NCBI GenBank assembly: GCA_963775245.1
Contig: CAVZID010000019.1
Span: forward strand, 186,001 to 250,000
Reading direction: 5' to 3'
DNA length: 64,000 nucleotides
Source of the DNA: CAVSWT01 sp963775245
Lineage (GTDB): Bacteria > Bacteroidota > Ignavibacteria > Ignavibacteriales > Ignavibacteriaceae
Program-made: the position numbers and the translations under genes
Notes under the pieces: model-generated
What the model was told of the DNA's origin: nothing
The model's input: the letters and a program-made list of their open reading frames with translations, nothing else
Databases searched by the model: none
Part shown: positions 24,799-34,679 of the stretch, in pieces
Position numbering within the stretch: the stretch's first letter is position 1
How the letters are laid out: each line of letters opens with the position of its first letter

Positions 24799-26643
24799 TT
24801 ATTTTATCAACTCTTCTACTTCATCGAGCAATGAATTCATCTTTTGTGTTACTGCAAGTATTGGGTCCGGAGATTCCATATCTACTCCCGCCTTTTTTAA
24901 TAGATTTATTGAGTAATCGGAACTGCCGGATTTTAAAAAGTTTAAATATTTTTTTACAGCAGGTTCGCCCTCTGTTTTTACTTTCTTTGATAAAATTTCC
25001 GAAGCTGCAAATCCGGTTGCATATTGATAAACATAAAAGTTATAATAGAAATGAGGAATCCTTGACCAGGTGAATTCTTCCTCTTCATCAACAACCATAG
25101 CACTTCCCCAATACTTTTGATAGATATCTTTGTAGAGTTTTCTAAGTTCATCGGTTGTTAATGCTTCGCCGCTTTCTGTTTTATCATAAACCAATTGCTC
25201 AAACTCTGCAAACATGATTTGCCTGTAAAAAGTTGAAGTAATGTTGTTCAAATATTTTTCAAGCAGAAATAATTTTTCACTTGATGAATCAGAGTTTTCA
25301 ATTAAATAATCCAGCAGCATTGATTCATTAAATGTAGAAGCTACTTCCGCAACAAAGATTGTATAATCTGAATAAACATATGGCTGGTTTTTGCCTGTAT
25401 AATATGAATGCATGTTATGCCCCATTTCATGAGCAAGAGTGAAAACATCATTCAATAAATCTGTCCAGTTAAGCAGCACATAAGGATGTACACCAAAAGT
25501 TGTCCCCGATGAATAAGCGCCGCTTCGTTTTGATTGGGTCTCGTAAACATCAATCCATCTATTGTCAAATGCTGTCTGCAAAGAATTGAGGTAATTTTCT
25601 CCCATTGGTTTTAATGCCGCTCGTACAATTCTTTTAGATTCTTCATAAGGATATTTTTTACTGCCTTCATCAGAGAATAAGCTTACATAAACATCATAAG
25701 GATGAAGCTCGTCAATTTTCATAATTTTTTTCTTCAACTCAGCCCATCTGTGCAGCGGTCTAAAATTTTTATTAACAGAGTTAACTAAATTATCATAGAC
25801 AGAAAGCGGGATATTATTTCTATCCAATGCAGCTTCACGAGCCGAAGAATAATTTCTAGCGGCAGCATTAAAAATATTTGATTTTAGATTGCCGTTAAAA
25901 AGAGTAGCCAAAGTATTGGTGAACTTTTTATATGGTTCAAAATAACTTTTAAATGCCCTCTCCCTGAAGCTTCTGTCATTCGAATACATCGACGAATAGA
26001 AACGTGCATGCGACATTTCGATTTTATTTCCTTCTTCATCTTCAACAAGTGGAAATTTGAAATCAGAATTAGTAAACATTGAATAAGTATTGTAAGAAGC
26101 CTGGGTTACTTCACCGGCAAGTGCAAGAATTTTTTCCTGCTCTTTTGATAATGTGTGTGATTTGGTTCTTAATAAATTATCAATGTAATGTTTATAAATC
26201 TTTAAATCTTCATTTTCAATCAATCCCAACAATTTTTCATCAGGGATACTCAAAAGTTCCGGACGAATAAATGAATTTGCCGATGAAACTTTTGTAAAAA
26301 GATTTTTTATCCTATCGCTCATAGACTGGTAGCTTGTAACCCGCAAATCAGAATCTTTTGCAAGCATAGAATATAAGTAAAGCCGTTCCAGCTTGATTCC
26401 AATTTCATCATCAAACTTTAAACATTCGGCAAGTATTTCCGGGTTTGTGCCAAGTTTTCCCTGGAATTTTTCATATTGTTTAATATTACTATCTACCCAT
26501 TTAAAATCTTTTTCCCATAAATCCTCCGAAGAGTAAATATGAGTTAAATCCCATTTATATTTTTCTTCTATCTCTGACCGTTCTAAAATTGCACCTGTTT
26601 CAACATCTGAAAAAAGTTTAGTAGTTTCTTTTAAAAATGACAT
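24799..26643 (-). CDS. pepF: oligoendopeptidase F (M3 metallopeptidase)
   Basis: A cytoplasmic zinc peptidase that degrades short peptides, including cleaved signal peptides. The 614-residue protein has the usual PepF length and the N-terminal WDLTHIYSSEDLWEKDF block. The active site HEMGHNMHSYY has zinc ligands His405 and His409, and the third-ligand region is FVAEVASTFNESML. The C-terminal half has PHFYYNFYVYQYATG, typical of the family. No signal peptide is visible. It is transcribed alone. Confidence 0.95.
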   Translation of the reverse strand: MSFLKETTKLFSDVETGAILERSEIEEKYKWDLTHIYSSEDLWEKDFKWVDSNIKQYEKFQGKLGTNPEILAECLKFDDEIGIKLERLYLYSMLAKDSDLRVTSYQSMSDRIKNLFTKVSSANSFIRPELLSIPDEKLLGLIENEDLKIYKHYIDNLLRTKSHTLSKEQEKILALAGEVTQASYNTYSMFTNSDFKFPLVEDEEGNKIEMSHARFYSSMYSNDRSFRERAFKSYFEPYKKFTNTLATLFNGNLKSNIFNAAARNYSSAREAALDRNNIPLSVYDNLVNSVNKNFRPLHRWAELKKKIMKIDELHPYDVYVSLFSDEGSKKYPYEESKRIVRAALKPMGENYLNSLQTAFDNRWIDVYETQSKRSGAYSSGTTFGVHPYVLLNWTDLLNDVFTLAHEMGHNMHSYYTGKNQPYVYSDYTIFVAEVASTFNESMLLDYLIENSDSSSEKLFLLEKYLNNITSTFYRQIMFAEFEQLVYDKTESGEALTTDELRKLYKDIYQKYWGSAMVVDEEEEFTWSRIPHFYYNFYVYQYATGFAASEILSKKVKTEGEPAVKKYLNFLKSGSSDYSINLLKKAGVDMESPDPILAVTQKMNSLLDEVEELIK

Positions 26644-26736
26644 AACTGAATAACGCCCCGATATTTGTTTTTAAAAATTAAATAATAGTTAATTAAAAGT
26701 TTTTAATAAGTAAATCTAAAGATATGTTTCCAAACT

Positions 26737-27837
26737 TTATTTAAGATAAATTAATTTTTTTGTTAATGTTGATATGCCGGTTCTTATTCTATAAACATAC
26801 ACACCTGAACTTAATCCATTTTGAATTAGAGACGGATTAAATTCCACTTCGTAATTTCCTGCGATTTGATTTTTATTAACTAAGGTTACTATTTCATTAC
26901 CAAGTAAATCGTAAATAGTTAATTTAACATTTGTGTTCTCTGAAAGAGAATATTTTATCTTCGTACTCGGATTAAATGGATTTGGATAATTTTGATATAA
27001 TTTGAAATTATCAACATTTCTTTGCTTTTCTTTTACTCCTGAAGTTATTGGAGAAACCAGAACTTGTTTTGAACCCGGCAAATAATGTAAACCTAAATTT
27101 ATAAGACTAAGATCTATAGTTGTTGAAGGGATAATGTCTTGCACTATCCACTGGCCCGGTGCAATCCATACTGTATCCTTAACTGTGAATAACGGGACTC
27201 CCAACGTGGATGTTAATAGGTAACTAAAAATATTTTCCAACACAAATTTTTTACAATTAAGCGAACCAGTTGAAAATTGCAAAGTTTCATCAGGCAGTCT
27301 GGCTGCTTTTATTTGATACCTTATATTGACTGAAAACGTATCCAAATTAATCGCTGTATCCATTGAAAGAACCTGATAAGACAAATACTCAGGTTGATTA
27401 AATTTATAATATGAATACCAGCCTACAGCATCTGTTTTTTTCATATTTTTTGAAAAAGTACTTTTGGAATTGAAAGAAAAAAATAAGCTATTAACTATTG
27501 AATCTATATTTAGCGGCTTAAAATACGAATATGCTTCATTTCCGTCAAAAGAAATAAAGGTTGAATCACTAAAAGGAAGTGACGTAGTTCCTGAAATATC
27601 GCCAAGTTTTGAAACAATAATATTTGCAAGTTTACCTTTATAACTCTGACTAACGGTAAATGAATCAGTTTTGTAATATGATAGACTATTAATTTCATTA
27701 TTGAGTGAGTCAAGAGGAATTACTTTAAAATCCCATGAGTAACCCGTATTGCCGGGAAAGAATGAAGAAGCATCTTGAGCAAATGAATTATAACCAATGA
27801 TAAACATGCTAATAATAATTATAAAATATTTTTTCAT
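26737..27837 (-). CDS. secreted protein with type IX secretion C-terminal domain
   Basis: A 366-residue protein with a signal peptide (about residues 1-20, ending NSFAQ). A middle part of unknown fold is followed by a C-terminal T9SS type A sorting domain of about 80 residues. That domain has the Ignavibacteria-type landmarks YQNYPNPFNPSTKIKYSL, LTIYDLLGNEIVTLV, and a final LSSGVYVYRIRTG...LTKKLIYLK. The domain carries the protein through the outer membrane by the PorV/PorU machinery, which usually cleaves it and anchors or releases the cargo. The function of the cargo part is not recognisable. Confidence 0.85.
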   Translation of the reverse strand: MKKYFIIIISMFIIGYNSFAQDASSFFPGNTGYSWDFKVIPLDSLNNEINSLSYYKTDSFTVSQSYKGKLANIIVSKLGDISGTTSLPFSDSTFISFDGNEAYSYFKPLNIDSIVNSLFFSFNSKSTFSKNMKKTDAVGWYSYYKFNQPEYLSYQVLSMDTAINLDTFSVNIRYQIKAARLPDETLQFSTGSLNCKKFVLENIFSYLLTSTLGVPLFTVKDTVWIAPGQWIVQDIIPSTTIDLSLINLGLHYLPGSKQVLVSPITSGVKEKQRNVDNFKLYQNYPNPFNPSTKIKYSLSENTNVKLTIYDLLGNEIVTLVNKNQIAGNYEVEFNPSLIQNGLSSGVYVYRIRTGISTLTKKLIYLK

Positions 27838-27905
27838 AACATCCTTAGTTAATTATATCAAAATAACTTCTTCCGATAATTTTTCTAAATTTGATATTCA
27901 TTAGA

Positions 27906-29006
27906 TTATAGCCACTTCTTTTTCTTGAAAAAGAATATTAAACCAACAGCGATCATTATCATACAAAACATTATTACCGGGTACCCAAATTTCCAGTGAA
28001 GTTCCGGCATATTCCATCGGCTTGCATCAGGGTTAAAGTTCATCCCATATATTCCAACTATAAAAGTAAGAGGAATAAATATAGTTGATACTATTGTCAA
28101 CAGCTTCATAATATTATTCATCCTGTGGCTTGTGCCGGATAAATATATTTGAAGCAGTCCGCCAATCAGTTCTCTAAAATTTTCGGTTGTTTCAACTGCC
28201 AGCTTTGTATGATCATATAAATCTCTAAGGAATACAATCGTTCCTTTCTGAATGAATAAAACTTTTTCCTTTTGAAAGGTATGAATTATCTCTAATAAAG
28301 GAGACATGATTCTTCTAAGCTTAATAATTTCTTTTCTAATTTGATGAATAGGCTCAAGATCAATATTATCCGGTATCAGCATAAGCTCATCTTCAATATC
28401 TTCAATCCGTTCATTGTAATTTTCAAGTGCAACAAGGTAATTATCTACAATCGAATCTATCAACCTATACATTAGATAATCCCCTTTAAGCTTTCTAATT
28501 TTGCCTTTATTATTTCTAATGCGGTCTCTAATTAAATTAAAAACATCGCCTTCTTTTTCCTGAAAAGTAATGAAATAATTTTTACCCAGCACAAAGCAAA
28601 CATGTTCAATATCAAGTTGGTTATTGCTGTTATCATAACTAACCATTTTCAAAATTAAAAAGAGATATTCTTCAAACTCATCCATTTTGGGATTATGATA
28701 GACATTCAAAATATCTTCAAGCGTGAGCGGATGAATTTCGAATATGTTTCCGATCTTCTCCAGAATTTTAACATCATTTAATCCGCAAATGTTTATCCAG
28801 CTTATATTATTGTTTTCTTTAATTGTTTTTAAATCCGATATATTATCAATTTTCTTTTCTTCGAAAGTACTTTCATTGTATTCAATTAAGGAAATGCTGA
28901 CATGGCTTTCTTTTGATTCACCCATATAAATGAGTGAACCCGGCGGCATTCCTATTTTCTTTTTAGAGTGAAATTTTAATTCCATCTGGGATTTATTATT
29001 AATCAA
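27906..29006 (-). CDS. corA: CorA-family magnesium/cobalt transporter
   Basis: A pentameric inner-membrane channel for Mg2+ (and Co2+). The 366-residue protein has a large N-terminal cytoplasmic domain (to about 290), including the long helix with ENYNERIEDIEDELMLIPD. Two C-terminal membrane spans follow. The selectivity motif YGMNF (GMN at 321-323) stands at the end of the first span. A basic end (FFKKKKWL) follows the second. It looks complete and single. Confidence 0.96.
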   Translation of the reverse strand: MINNKSQMELKFHSKKKIGMPPGSLIYMGESKESHVSISLIEYNESTFEEKKIDNISDLKTIKENNNISWINICGLNDVKILEKIGNIFEIHPLTLEDILNVYHNPKMDEFEEYLFLILKMVSYDNSNNQLDIEHVCFVLGKNYFITFQEKEGDVFNLIRDRIRNNKGKIRKLKGDYLMYRLIDSIVDNYLVALENYNERIEDIEDELMLIPDNIDLEPIHQIRKEIIKLRRIMSPLLEIIHTFQKEKVLFIQKGTIVFLRDLYDHTKLAVETTENFRELIGGLLQIYLSGTSHRMNNIMKLLTIVSTIFIPLTFIVGIYGMNFNPDASRWNMPELHWKFGYPVIMFCMIMIAVGLIFFFKKKKWL

Positions 29007-29133
29007 AAAGGATTATATGAATTTAACTAATTATATTAAAATAGTGAACTTAATTTATAAATTGCTTTAGAATTTTATCCCCTATAAAATCCGTTTGAAT
29101 TCCCCTATCAATTTTTTCAAACCAAAAATATAA

Positions 29134-29559
29134 TCACAATGAAAAAAGCTGTACCTTCAATTTGCCTGTAAAATTATTCATTTTAATTTGAATTTGCCTG
29201 GGATTGTTCCCTGACAACTCTTCAGAAGAATTTTGTGTTTCTGAAGCAATTGTTCTTGAATACCAGGTATTATTAAAAGAATCCAATAAAAATATCTGTA
29301 CAGAACCAGAAGAAATATCCAGAACAGAAGTATAAATACGCATAGTAGTTGTGTGTAATGAAAGATAATTAATAACACTTCTCGAAATATTATCTGCATT
29401 AATTATAAAAGTATATGAATTGTTCGTATGGGTTTGAACCGGTTCGTTAATATTACCTGCCGGATTATTTGGGGGAACAATATCTTCTCTGCACGACATA
29501 ACCAGGACAATAAAGAGAAACATAAAAAATTTAATTAAAGAGTAACAAGCTTTTTTCAT
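29134..29559 (-). CDS. small hypothetical lipoprotein
   Basis: A 141-residue protein with an N-terminal lipoprotein-type signal: a hydrophobic stretch (FFMFLFIVLVMSC) puts the lipidated Cys at about residue 23. A Pro/Asn-rich linker and a beta-rich domain rich in Ser and Thr follow. It would be anchored to a membrane facing the periplasm or the surface. I recognise no family. It lies 13 bases downstream of the TlpA-like gene and is probably its operon partner. Confidence 0.65.
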   Translation of the reverse strand: MKKACYSLIKFFMFLFIVLVMSCREDIVPPNNPAGNINEPVQTHTNNSYTFIINADNISRSVINYLSLHTTTMRIYTSVLDISSGSVQIFLLDSFNNTWYSRTIASETQNSSEELSGNNPRQIQIKMNNFTGKLKVQLFSL

Positions 29560-29572
29560 TTAATAAATTTCC

Positions 29573-30109
29573 CTACATAGATTTGATACTATCGATTTTA
29601 TTTTTAAAGTAATTATAATTATGAGCTCCCTTAACAAACAATTTTTGATTACTATTTTTATCATAAATAATTGTTGCAGGCAATGCTCCGCTCCAGTCTT
29701 TATTAATCATGTCAATAATCTTTTCAGACTTTCGTTCTCTCATTACATATACAGGAAAATCAACTTTTTGAGAAATTAAGAATGGTACCACACTCGAATC
29801 AATCTTTGACTCAAAATCAGCACTTAAACTTAAAAAGTCAACGCCTTTATTTTTATATTCGTTTGCTATTTTTACAATATCAGGAAATTCTTCAACACAT
29901 GGTTCGCACCAGGTTGCCCATACATTTATGAATAATATATTACCGTTTCTATTTTCAATTTTATTTTTTAGCTCTGCATCATCAATTTTTCTTACTTCCC
30001 TTTTAACTTCATCTTTTTTATCCAGTGATGGATTTTCTTTTGCAACTTTTATACATGAAAGGAATAATATTGATAAAGCGGCTGCAATTAAAATAATTTT
30101 AATTCTCAA
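29573..30109 (-). CDS. TlpA-like thioredoxin-fold lipoprotein
   Basis: A 178-residue protein. An N-terminal lipoprotein signal has its Cys at about residue 19 (ILFLSC). The thioredoxin fold has the active site WATWCEPC (Cys68, Cys71), and there is a cis-Pro region (GALPATIIYD). Such proteins reduce disulfides in the periplasm. The start is TTG, overlapping the upstream stop as TTGA. It sits between an AhpC-like redoxin and a small lipoprotein gene, which suggests one envelope redox unit. Confidence 0.85.
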   Translation of the reverse strand: MRIKIILIAAALSILFLSCIKVAKENPSLDKKDEVKREVRKIDDAELKNKIENRNGNILFINVWATWCEPCVEEFPDIVKIANEYKNKGVDFLSLSADFESKIDSSVVPFLISQKVDFPVYVMRERKSEKIIDMINKDWSGALPATIIYDKNSNQKLFVKGAHNYNYFKNKIDSIKSM

Positions 30110-30717
30110 TTTTCAGCTCTCTTAATTGTGCAGCCAAAAGCTTTTGTTCTTTTATTTGAAACTTTCTTCCCTGCAAGAATTTCATTCAAAGATTTTTCAA
30201 GATCTTTGCTTTCTACATTATTTTCATCTCTTGAATCATCTATTCTTCCATGATACTCAACTTCATAATTTGAATTTAAAGCATAAATCTCTGGAGTTAC
30301 GGAAGCTTCAAATTCATCAGCGATTTTATTTTGATTGTCCTTTAAAATTAAGAATGTTAACCCGTGTTCTTTTGCATGCGATTTAACTTCGTCAACACTC
30401 TCAGCTTTATTTGAATTTATTCCGATAAACGAAATTCCTTTGTCTTTAAACTCATTATAAAGACTTTCCATTCTGGCGTTATAAGCATTCGAAACCGGAC
30501 ACCGGGTAGCTATGAACATAACTACGATAGCTTTCGAATTTTTAAAATCTTTTAGTGAATGTGATTTACCGTTGTAATCTTTTAATGTAAAGTTTTCAAC
30601 TTTAGTAATATCTTTGGAAGGACTACGATTGAGATTTCCTTCCACAAATCCGTTAAATATTAAAATTGAAATTAAAACAACAAAAGAATCAACCATTCGA
30701 TATTTACTTTTAAGCAC
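30106..30717 (-). CDS. AhpC/TSA-type redoxin with RCPVSNAY active site
   Basis: A 203-residue thioredoxin-fold protein of the redoxin/AhpC-TSA group. An N-terminal hydrophobic signal (about 10-24) suggests export. The active site is TRCPVSNAYNARM (Cys73), with Ser at the place of the second Cys. A late GCTIKR (Cys196) may be the resolving Cys, as in related proteins of the Bacteroidota. It could reduce peroxides or act as a thiol carrier. The start is a GTG at 30717 behind a strong AAGGAGG. It overlaps the downstream TlpA-like gene by 4 bases. Confidence 0.82.
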   Translation of the reverse strand: MLKSKYRMVDSFVVLISILIFNGFVEGNLNRSPSKDITKVENFTLKDYNGKSHSLKDFKNSKAIVVMFIATRCPVSNAYNARMESLYNEFKDKGISFIGINSNKAESVDEVKSHAKEHGLTFLILKDNQNKIADEFEASVTPEIYALNSNYEVEYHGRIDDSRDENNVESKDLEKSLNEILAGKKVSNKRTKAFGCTIKRAEN

Positions 30718-30816
30718 GCAGCCTCCTTATTTTTCTGCTATTGATATTACCAAAAAATAAAAACCATTTATAGGTATTTTTAAATCCCCAAAACTCCGTT
30801 CACACTGTAACCAAAA

Positions 30817-32319
30817 TTATTTAGCCCATAGAGGGAAAGTATTTAAATTGAATAGCAAAGTTCCTATCAAATAAACAAAAAGAGAAACAAAAATAATCCC
30901 GGCAATATTTAGTGCGAAGCCGGCTTTTGCCATGTCTGAAATTTTTATTCTTTCACTTGCAAACACAATGGTATTAGGTGGAGTAGCTGCAGGCATCATA
31001 AATCCCATTGAGGCTGAAAAAGTTGCAGTAAGCATTAACAGCAATGGATTCATTCCGATTGCTACAGATACAGAAGCCATTATAGGTAAAATCATTTCTG
31101 CTGTAGCAGTGTTTGATGTTAACTGAGTTAAAAAATTAATTACTGCTGCCACAATAAGAATTATTATAAAAGGTTCGAGCGCGGACATACCAAGAAATTG
31201 TTTCCCGATAAAATTTGAAAGTCCGGTTGAAGTAAAGCCTGTAGCTAATGCGAATCCGCCGCCAAACAGCAAAATAATTGCCCAGGGAACTTTCATAAAA
31301 GAATGATTATCAAGTATTTGCTTTTTTCCACCGTTATATTGTTTGGAAGGGATAAAAAATAATATCATAGCCATACCAACAGCAACAGTACCATCATTTA
31401 TAAATTCCGGTTTGGAGAAAATATTTTGCCATCCGGGAATTGTTATGAATCCCAAATTTAAATCTGCTCTAAAAATCCATAATAATGCAGTTAGTGAAAA
31501 TATAATCCCAATTGTTTTTTCTTCAAAAGACATTAATCCTAGCTTTTTGTATTCATCTTTTATAAAACCGGAATCAAGGGTTAAGCTTTTATCAATCTTG
31601 TAAAAAACTTTTGTTAGAAGAATACCTGCCAGCAGAAGCATAATTAAAGCGATTGGTAATCCTAAAATTATCCATTGTCCAAATGAAATTTCCGGAGCTT
31701 TAGGAAAAATGATTTGATAAATCCTAATGAAAGATAAATTAGGAGGCGTTCCAATTAATGTAGCCACACCGCCAATCGAGCATGCATAAGCAATTGCCAG
31801 CATTAATGTAATAGAAAAATTTTTAGTTTTAGTTTCTCCAAATTCATTTTCCATTTTATGAATAATTGCCAACCCAATTGGAAGCATCATGACTGCAGTT
31901 GCTGTGTTAGAAATCCACATAGATATAAATGCAGATGCTGCCATAAACCCAATTACAATTGAATTTGGACTGCCGCCGAAAAGCATAATTATTTTTAAAG
32001 CAATTCGTTTATGCAATCCCCATTTTTCCATTGCAATAGCAAGAAGAAATCCGCCGAAGAATAAAAAGATGGTTGAATTAATATAAGCTCCTGCCGTTTT
32101 TCCTTCACTTAAAATTCCCAGCAGCGGATATAATACAATCGGAAGAAGTGAAGTTGCTGCGAGAGGAATTGCTTCTGTAATCCACCATACAGCCATGAGT
32201 GCCGCTACAGCAGCCATTTTTGTGATTTCAGGCTTGGTAGGGTCAAAGTTTCCCCATATTAAAATCAATAAGAAAATTATTATTCCAAGGAGAAACCCGA
32301 TTTTCTGAGAATTGCTCAT
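30817..32319 (-). CDS. DASS-family sodium/dicarboxylate (anion) symporter
   Basis: An inner-membrane carrier of the divalent anion:sodium symporter (SLC13) family, which takes up dicarboxylates such as succinate, or sulfate. The 500-residue protein has about 11-13 predicted spans. The two signature Ser-Asn-Thr motifs, SNTATAVMMLP and SNTATAEMILP, line the sodium and substrate sites. The family block TPPNLSFIRIYQ is also present. Substrate cannot be set from sequence alone. It stands alone, about 100 bases from each neighbour. Confidence 0.92.
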   Translation of the reverse strand: MSNSQKIGFLLGIIIFLLILIWGNFDPTKPEITKMAAVAALMAVWWITEAIPLAATSLLPIVLYPLLGILSEGKTAGAYINSTIFLFFGGFLLAIAMEKWGLHKRIALKIIMLFGGSPNSIVIGFMAASAFISMWISNTATAVMMLPIGLAIIHKMENEFGETKTKNFSITLMLAIAYACSIGGVATLIGTPPNLSFIRIYQIIFPKAPEISFGQWIILGLPIALIMLLLAGILLTKVFYKIDKSLTLDSGFIKDEYKKLGLMSFEEKTIGIIFSLTALLWIFRADLNLGFITIPGWQNIFSKPEFINDGTVAVGMAMILFFIPSKQYNGGKKQILDNHSFMKVPWAIILLFGGGFALATGFTSTGLSNFIGKQFLGMSALEPFIIILIVAAVINFLTQLTSNTATAEMILPIMASVSVAIGMNPLLLMLTATFSASMGFMMPAATPPNTIVFASERIKISDMAKAGFALNIAGIIFVSLFVYLIGTLLFNLNTFPLWAK

Positions 32320-32401
32320 CGATAATTTTCTGAAGTTTAAGAATGAGTTAAAACCAAGTTAGAATTTTTTTGAAAGAAATGCTAATTGAAAAAAACTAAA
32401 T

Positions 32402-32926
32402 TTATTGTTTCCCTGGTACCTTATTAAAATATTTATAAAACCTAATTGTAAAAATTGAAAGAGCACCAATATAAACAATCATTATAATCCAAACTCCAGG
32501 TGCTATAGAGGAGTCATTATTGATGTTTGCTCTATAGATTAAATAAAATAAGAAAACAAAAAACAGAAGCGTTATATCCACAGTCCAGAATAAAAAATCG
32601 CTTATTACTTTATAAGTTTCTTCTTTTCTACTTTCAGCTAACCAGTAATATTTGTTCGGAAGATTAATAAAGCCCTCAGGTATTTTTCGAGTGAAGAAGA
32701 TTAAAACTCTAAATAAAAAAGCCAAAAACATAACTACGCCAACATTTATTAAAATAATTGCCGTTTTACTATTCCACGCATCCGGCTGGCCTTTAAAGTT
32801 ATAATGAATAGCGGTTTTGTCAGGAAGTAGATTATAAAAGTAAACAGCTTCAATTAGTGACAAAATTATTATTAAGTAAAAAAATATTTTTGCTGAATTA
32901 TTTGATTTCAATTTGTAGCCTAACAC
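32402..32926 (-). CDS. DUF1648/SdpI-like membrane protein
   Basis: A 174-residue protein with four predicted spans. The first loop has the DUF1648 pattern LPDKTAIHYNFKGQPDAW (about residues 33-50), found in SdpI-like immunity/signalling proteins and in many membrane proteins of unknown role. It lies upstream of the DASS gene on the same strand (82-base gap) and divergent from gatB. Beyond a membrane location, no role can be stated. Confidence 0.75.
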   Translation of the reverse strand: MLGYKLKSNNSAKIFFYLIIILSLIEAVYFYNLLPDKTAIHYNFKGQPDAWNSKTAIILINVGVVMFLAFLFRVLIFFTRKIPEGFINLPNKYYWLAESRKEETYKVISDFLFWTVDITLLFFVFLFYLIYRANINNDSSIAPGVWIIMIVYIGALSIFTIRFYKYFNKVPGKQ

Positions 32927-33005
32927 TAAATTGTTGAATTATTCATACTAAAAATTACATAAAACTTCTAAATCATTTACCTTTCTATATGTATAATTTC
33001 TTTTA

Positions 33006-33013
33006 TATATTTG
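33006..33013 (+). promoter_or_regulatory. -7 box of the gatB promoter
   Basis: TATATTTG fits the Bacteroidota TAnnTTTG box exactly and stands 26 bases before the gatB ATG. The -33 position has TTTC, not TTG, so the upstream half is weak. Confidence 0.5.
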
Positions 33014-33039
33014 TTTTTTTCAATCAAATATATTCATAA

Positions 33040-34488
33040 ATGGATAGTAAATACGAAGCAGTTATAGGCCTTGAAGTACACGCCCAGCTTTTAACCAAAT
33101 CAAAAATTTTTTGCAATTGTTCTACTAAGTTTGGTAATGCACCAAATTCCAATGTATGCCCTATTTGCCTTGGACATCCTGGAGTTTTACCTGTATTGAA
33201 TAAAAAAGTAGTTGAGTTTATTTCTTTAATGGGAATGGCAACTAACTGCACAATAAATAAAAAATCAACTTTCGCCAGGAAAAATTATTTTTACCCTGAC
33301 CTTCCAAAAGGATATCAAATCTCGCAGTTTGACCAGCCAATTTGTGAACACGGATTTGTAACAATTCAGTTCCAGGATAAAAGCAAAAAGAAAATCGGCA
33401 TAACCAGAATTCACATGGAAGAAGATGCTGGTAAATCAATTCACGACCAATCATTTGAAACTTTGGTTGATGTAAACCGCTGTGGAGTTCCTTTGATTGA
33501 AATTGTAAGTGAGCCAGATTTAAGAAACGGAACTGAAGCCTATTTATACCTAACTAAAATAAAACAACTCGTTCAGTATCTTGGAATATGCGACGGCAAC
33601 ATGGAAGAAGGCTCGCTTCGATGCGATGCTAATATTTCTGTCCGGTTGAAAGGTGAAACTAAACTAGGTACGAAGGCAGAAGTAAAAAATATGAATTCAT
33701 TCCGCAATGTTGAAAAAGCAATTAATTATGAAATTGAAAGACAAATAGATATAATTGAAGATGGTGGAACTATTGTTCAACAAACACTTTTATGGGATGC
33801 CGATTTAAATGAAATCAGGCCTATGCGAAGTAAAGAAGAAGCACATGATTATAGATATTTTCCCGAACCCGATTTGCTCCCGGTAATTGTAGATACAGCT
33901 TGGGAAAAAGATATAGCATCAAAACTGCCCGAGCTTCCGGATGTTAGAAGAGAAAGATTTATTGAAAATTATAAATTGCCAGAATATGACGCTGATCTAT
34001 TAACTCAAATAAAATCTACTGCAGATTTTTATGAAGAAGTAATTAAAGTTACGGACGATTACAAATCAGCAAGCAACTGGGTGATGGTTGATGTTTTGAA
34101 AATTTTAAATGATAAAAAAATTGATATAACTGAGTTCCAAATTTCATCTGAGAAATTAGGCAAGTTGATTAATCTGATTAATGAAGGAACCATCAGCGGG
34201 AAAATTGCCAAGGATGTTTTTGCAGTAATGCTTGAGGAAGATAAAACTCCGGAACAAATAGTTAAAGAAAAAAATCTGGTTCAAATTTCGGATACGGGTG
34301 AGATTGAAAAAATAATTGAAGAAATCTTAAATAAAAATCAATCGCAAGTTCAGGAATATATTGACGGCAAAGATAAAGTATTTGGATTTTTTGTGGGACA
34401 GGTAATGCGCGAAACCAAGGGCAAAGCAAACCCGAAAATTGTAAATGATTTTTTAAGAAAGAAACTTGACAGCCTAAAAGCAAGTTGA
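33040..34488 (+). CDS. gatB: Asp/Glu-tRNA(Asn/Gln) amidotransferase subunit GatB
   Basis: The tRNA-binding kinase subunit of GatCAB, which turns misacylated Glu-tRNA(Gln) and Asp-tRNA(Asn) into Gln- and Asn-tRNA. The 482-residue protein has the opening YEAVIGLEVHAQL, the zinc cluster FCNCSTKFG...NVCPICLGHPGVLP and KNYFYPDLPKGYQISQ. GVPLIEIVSEPD and a C-terminal helical YqeY-like tail complete it. gatA and gatC are not in the window, so the subunits are scattered. Confidence 0.97.
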   Translation: MDSKYEAVIGLEVHAQLLTKSKIFCNCSTKFGNAPNSNVCPICLGHPGVLPVLNKKVVEFISLMGMATNCTINKKSTFARKNYFYPDLPKGYQISQFDQPICEHGFVTIQFQDKSKKKIGITRIHMEEDAGKSIHDQSFETLVDVNRCGVPLIEIVSEPDLRNGTEAYLYLTKIKQLVQYLGICDGNMEEGSLRCDANISVRLKGETKLGTKAEVKNMNSFRNVEKAINYEIERQIDIIEDGGTIVQQTLLWDADLNEIRPMRSKEEAHDYRYFPEPDLLPVIVDTAWEKDIASKLPELPDVRRERFIENYKLPEYDADLLTQIKSTADFYEEVIKVTDDYKSASNWVMVDVLKILNDKKIDITEFQISSEKLGKLINLINEGTISGKIAKDVFAVMLEEDKTPEQIVKEKNLVQISDTGEIEKIIEEILNKNQSQVQEYIDGKDKVFGFFVGQVMRETKGKANPKIVNDFLRKKLDSLKAS

Positions 34489-34518
34489 TATATAAAAATT
34501 TAAAAAGATGTTTTAGCC

Positions 34519-34594
34519 TGTCAGTCTGAGGCTGTCTAAGTCTGAACGGTGTGAATGATAATATAAAGTCACATTCCATAAGCTCAATGTGACA
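34519..34594. repeat. palindromic intergenic repeat, copy A
   Basis: A 76-base element. It starts TGTCAGTCTGAGGCTGTC and ends AAGCTCAATGTGACA, so the ends are inverted (TGTCA...TGACA). It is a close relative of the copy 85 bases downstream. Confidence 0.75.
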
Positions 34595-34679
34595 GGAGCA
34601 AGATTAACTGGTATTAGTCAAAACCAGAAAGTAATTTTTGAAATTGAAAAGTTTAAACTTCAATAAGTTACTTGTACGA

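Noticed and set aside
29123..29130. TATTTTTG on the minus strand as a corA promoter
   Set aside because: It matches the -7 consensus but has no TTG at -33, and its position next to the end of the lipoprotein gene, about 117 bases before corA, makes it weak.
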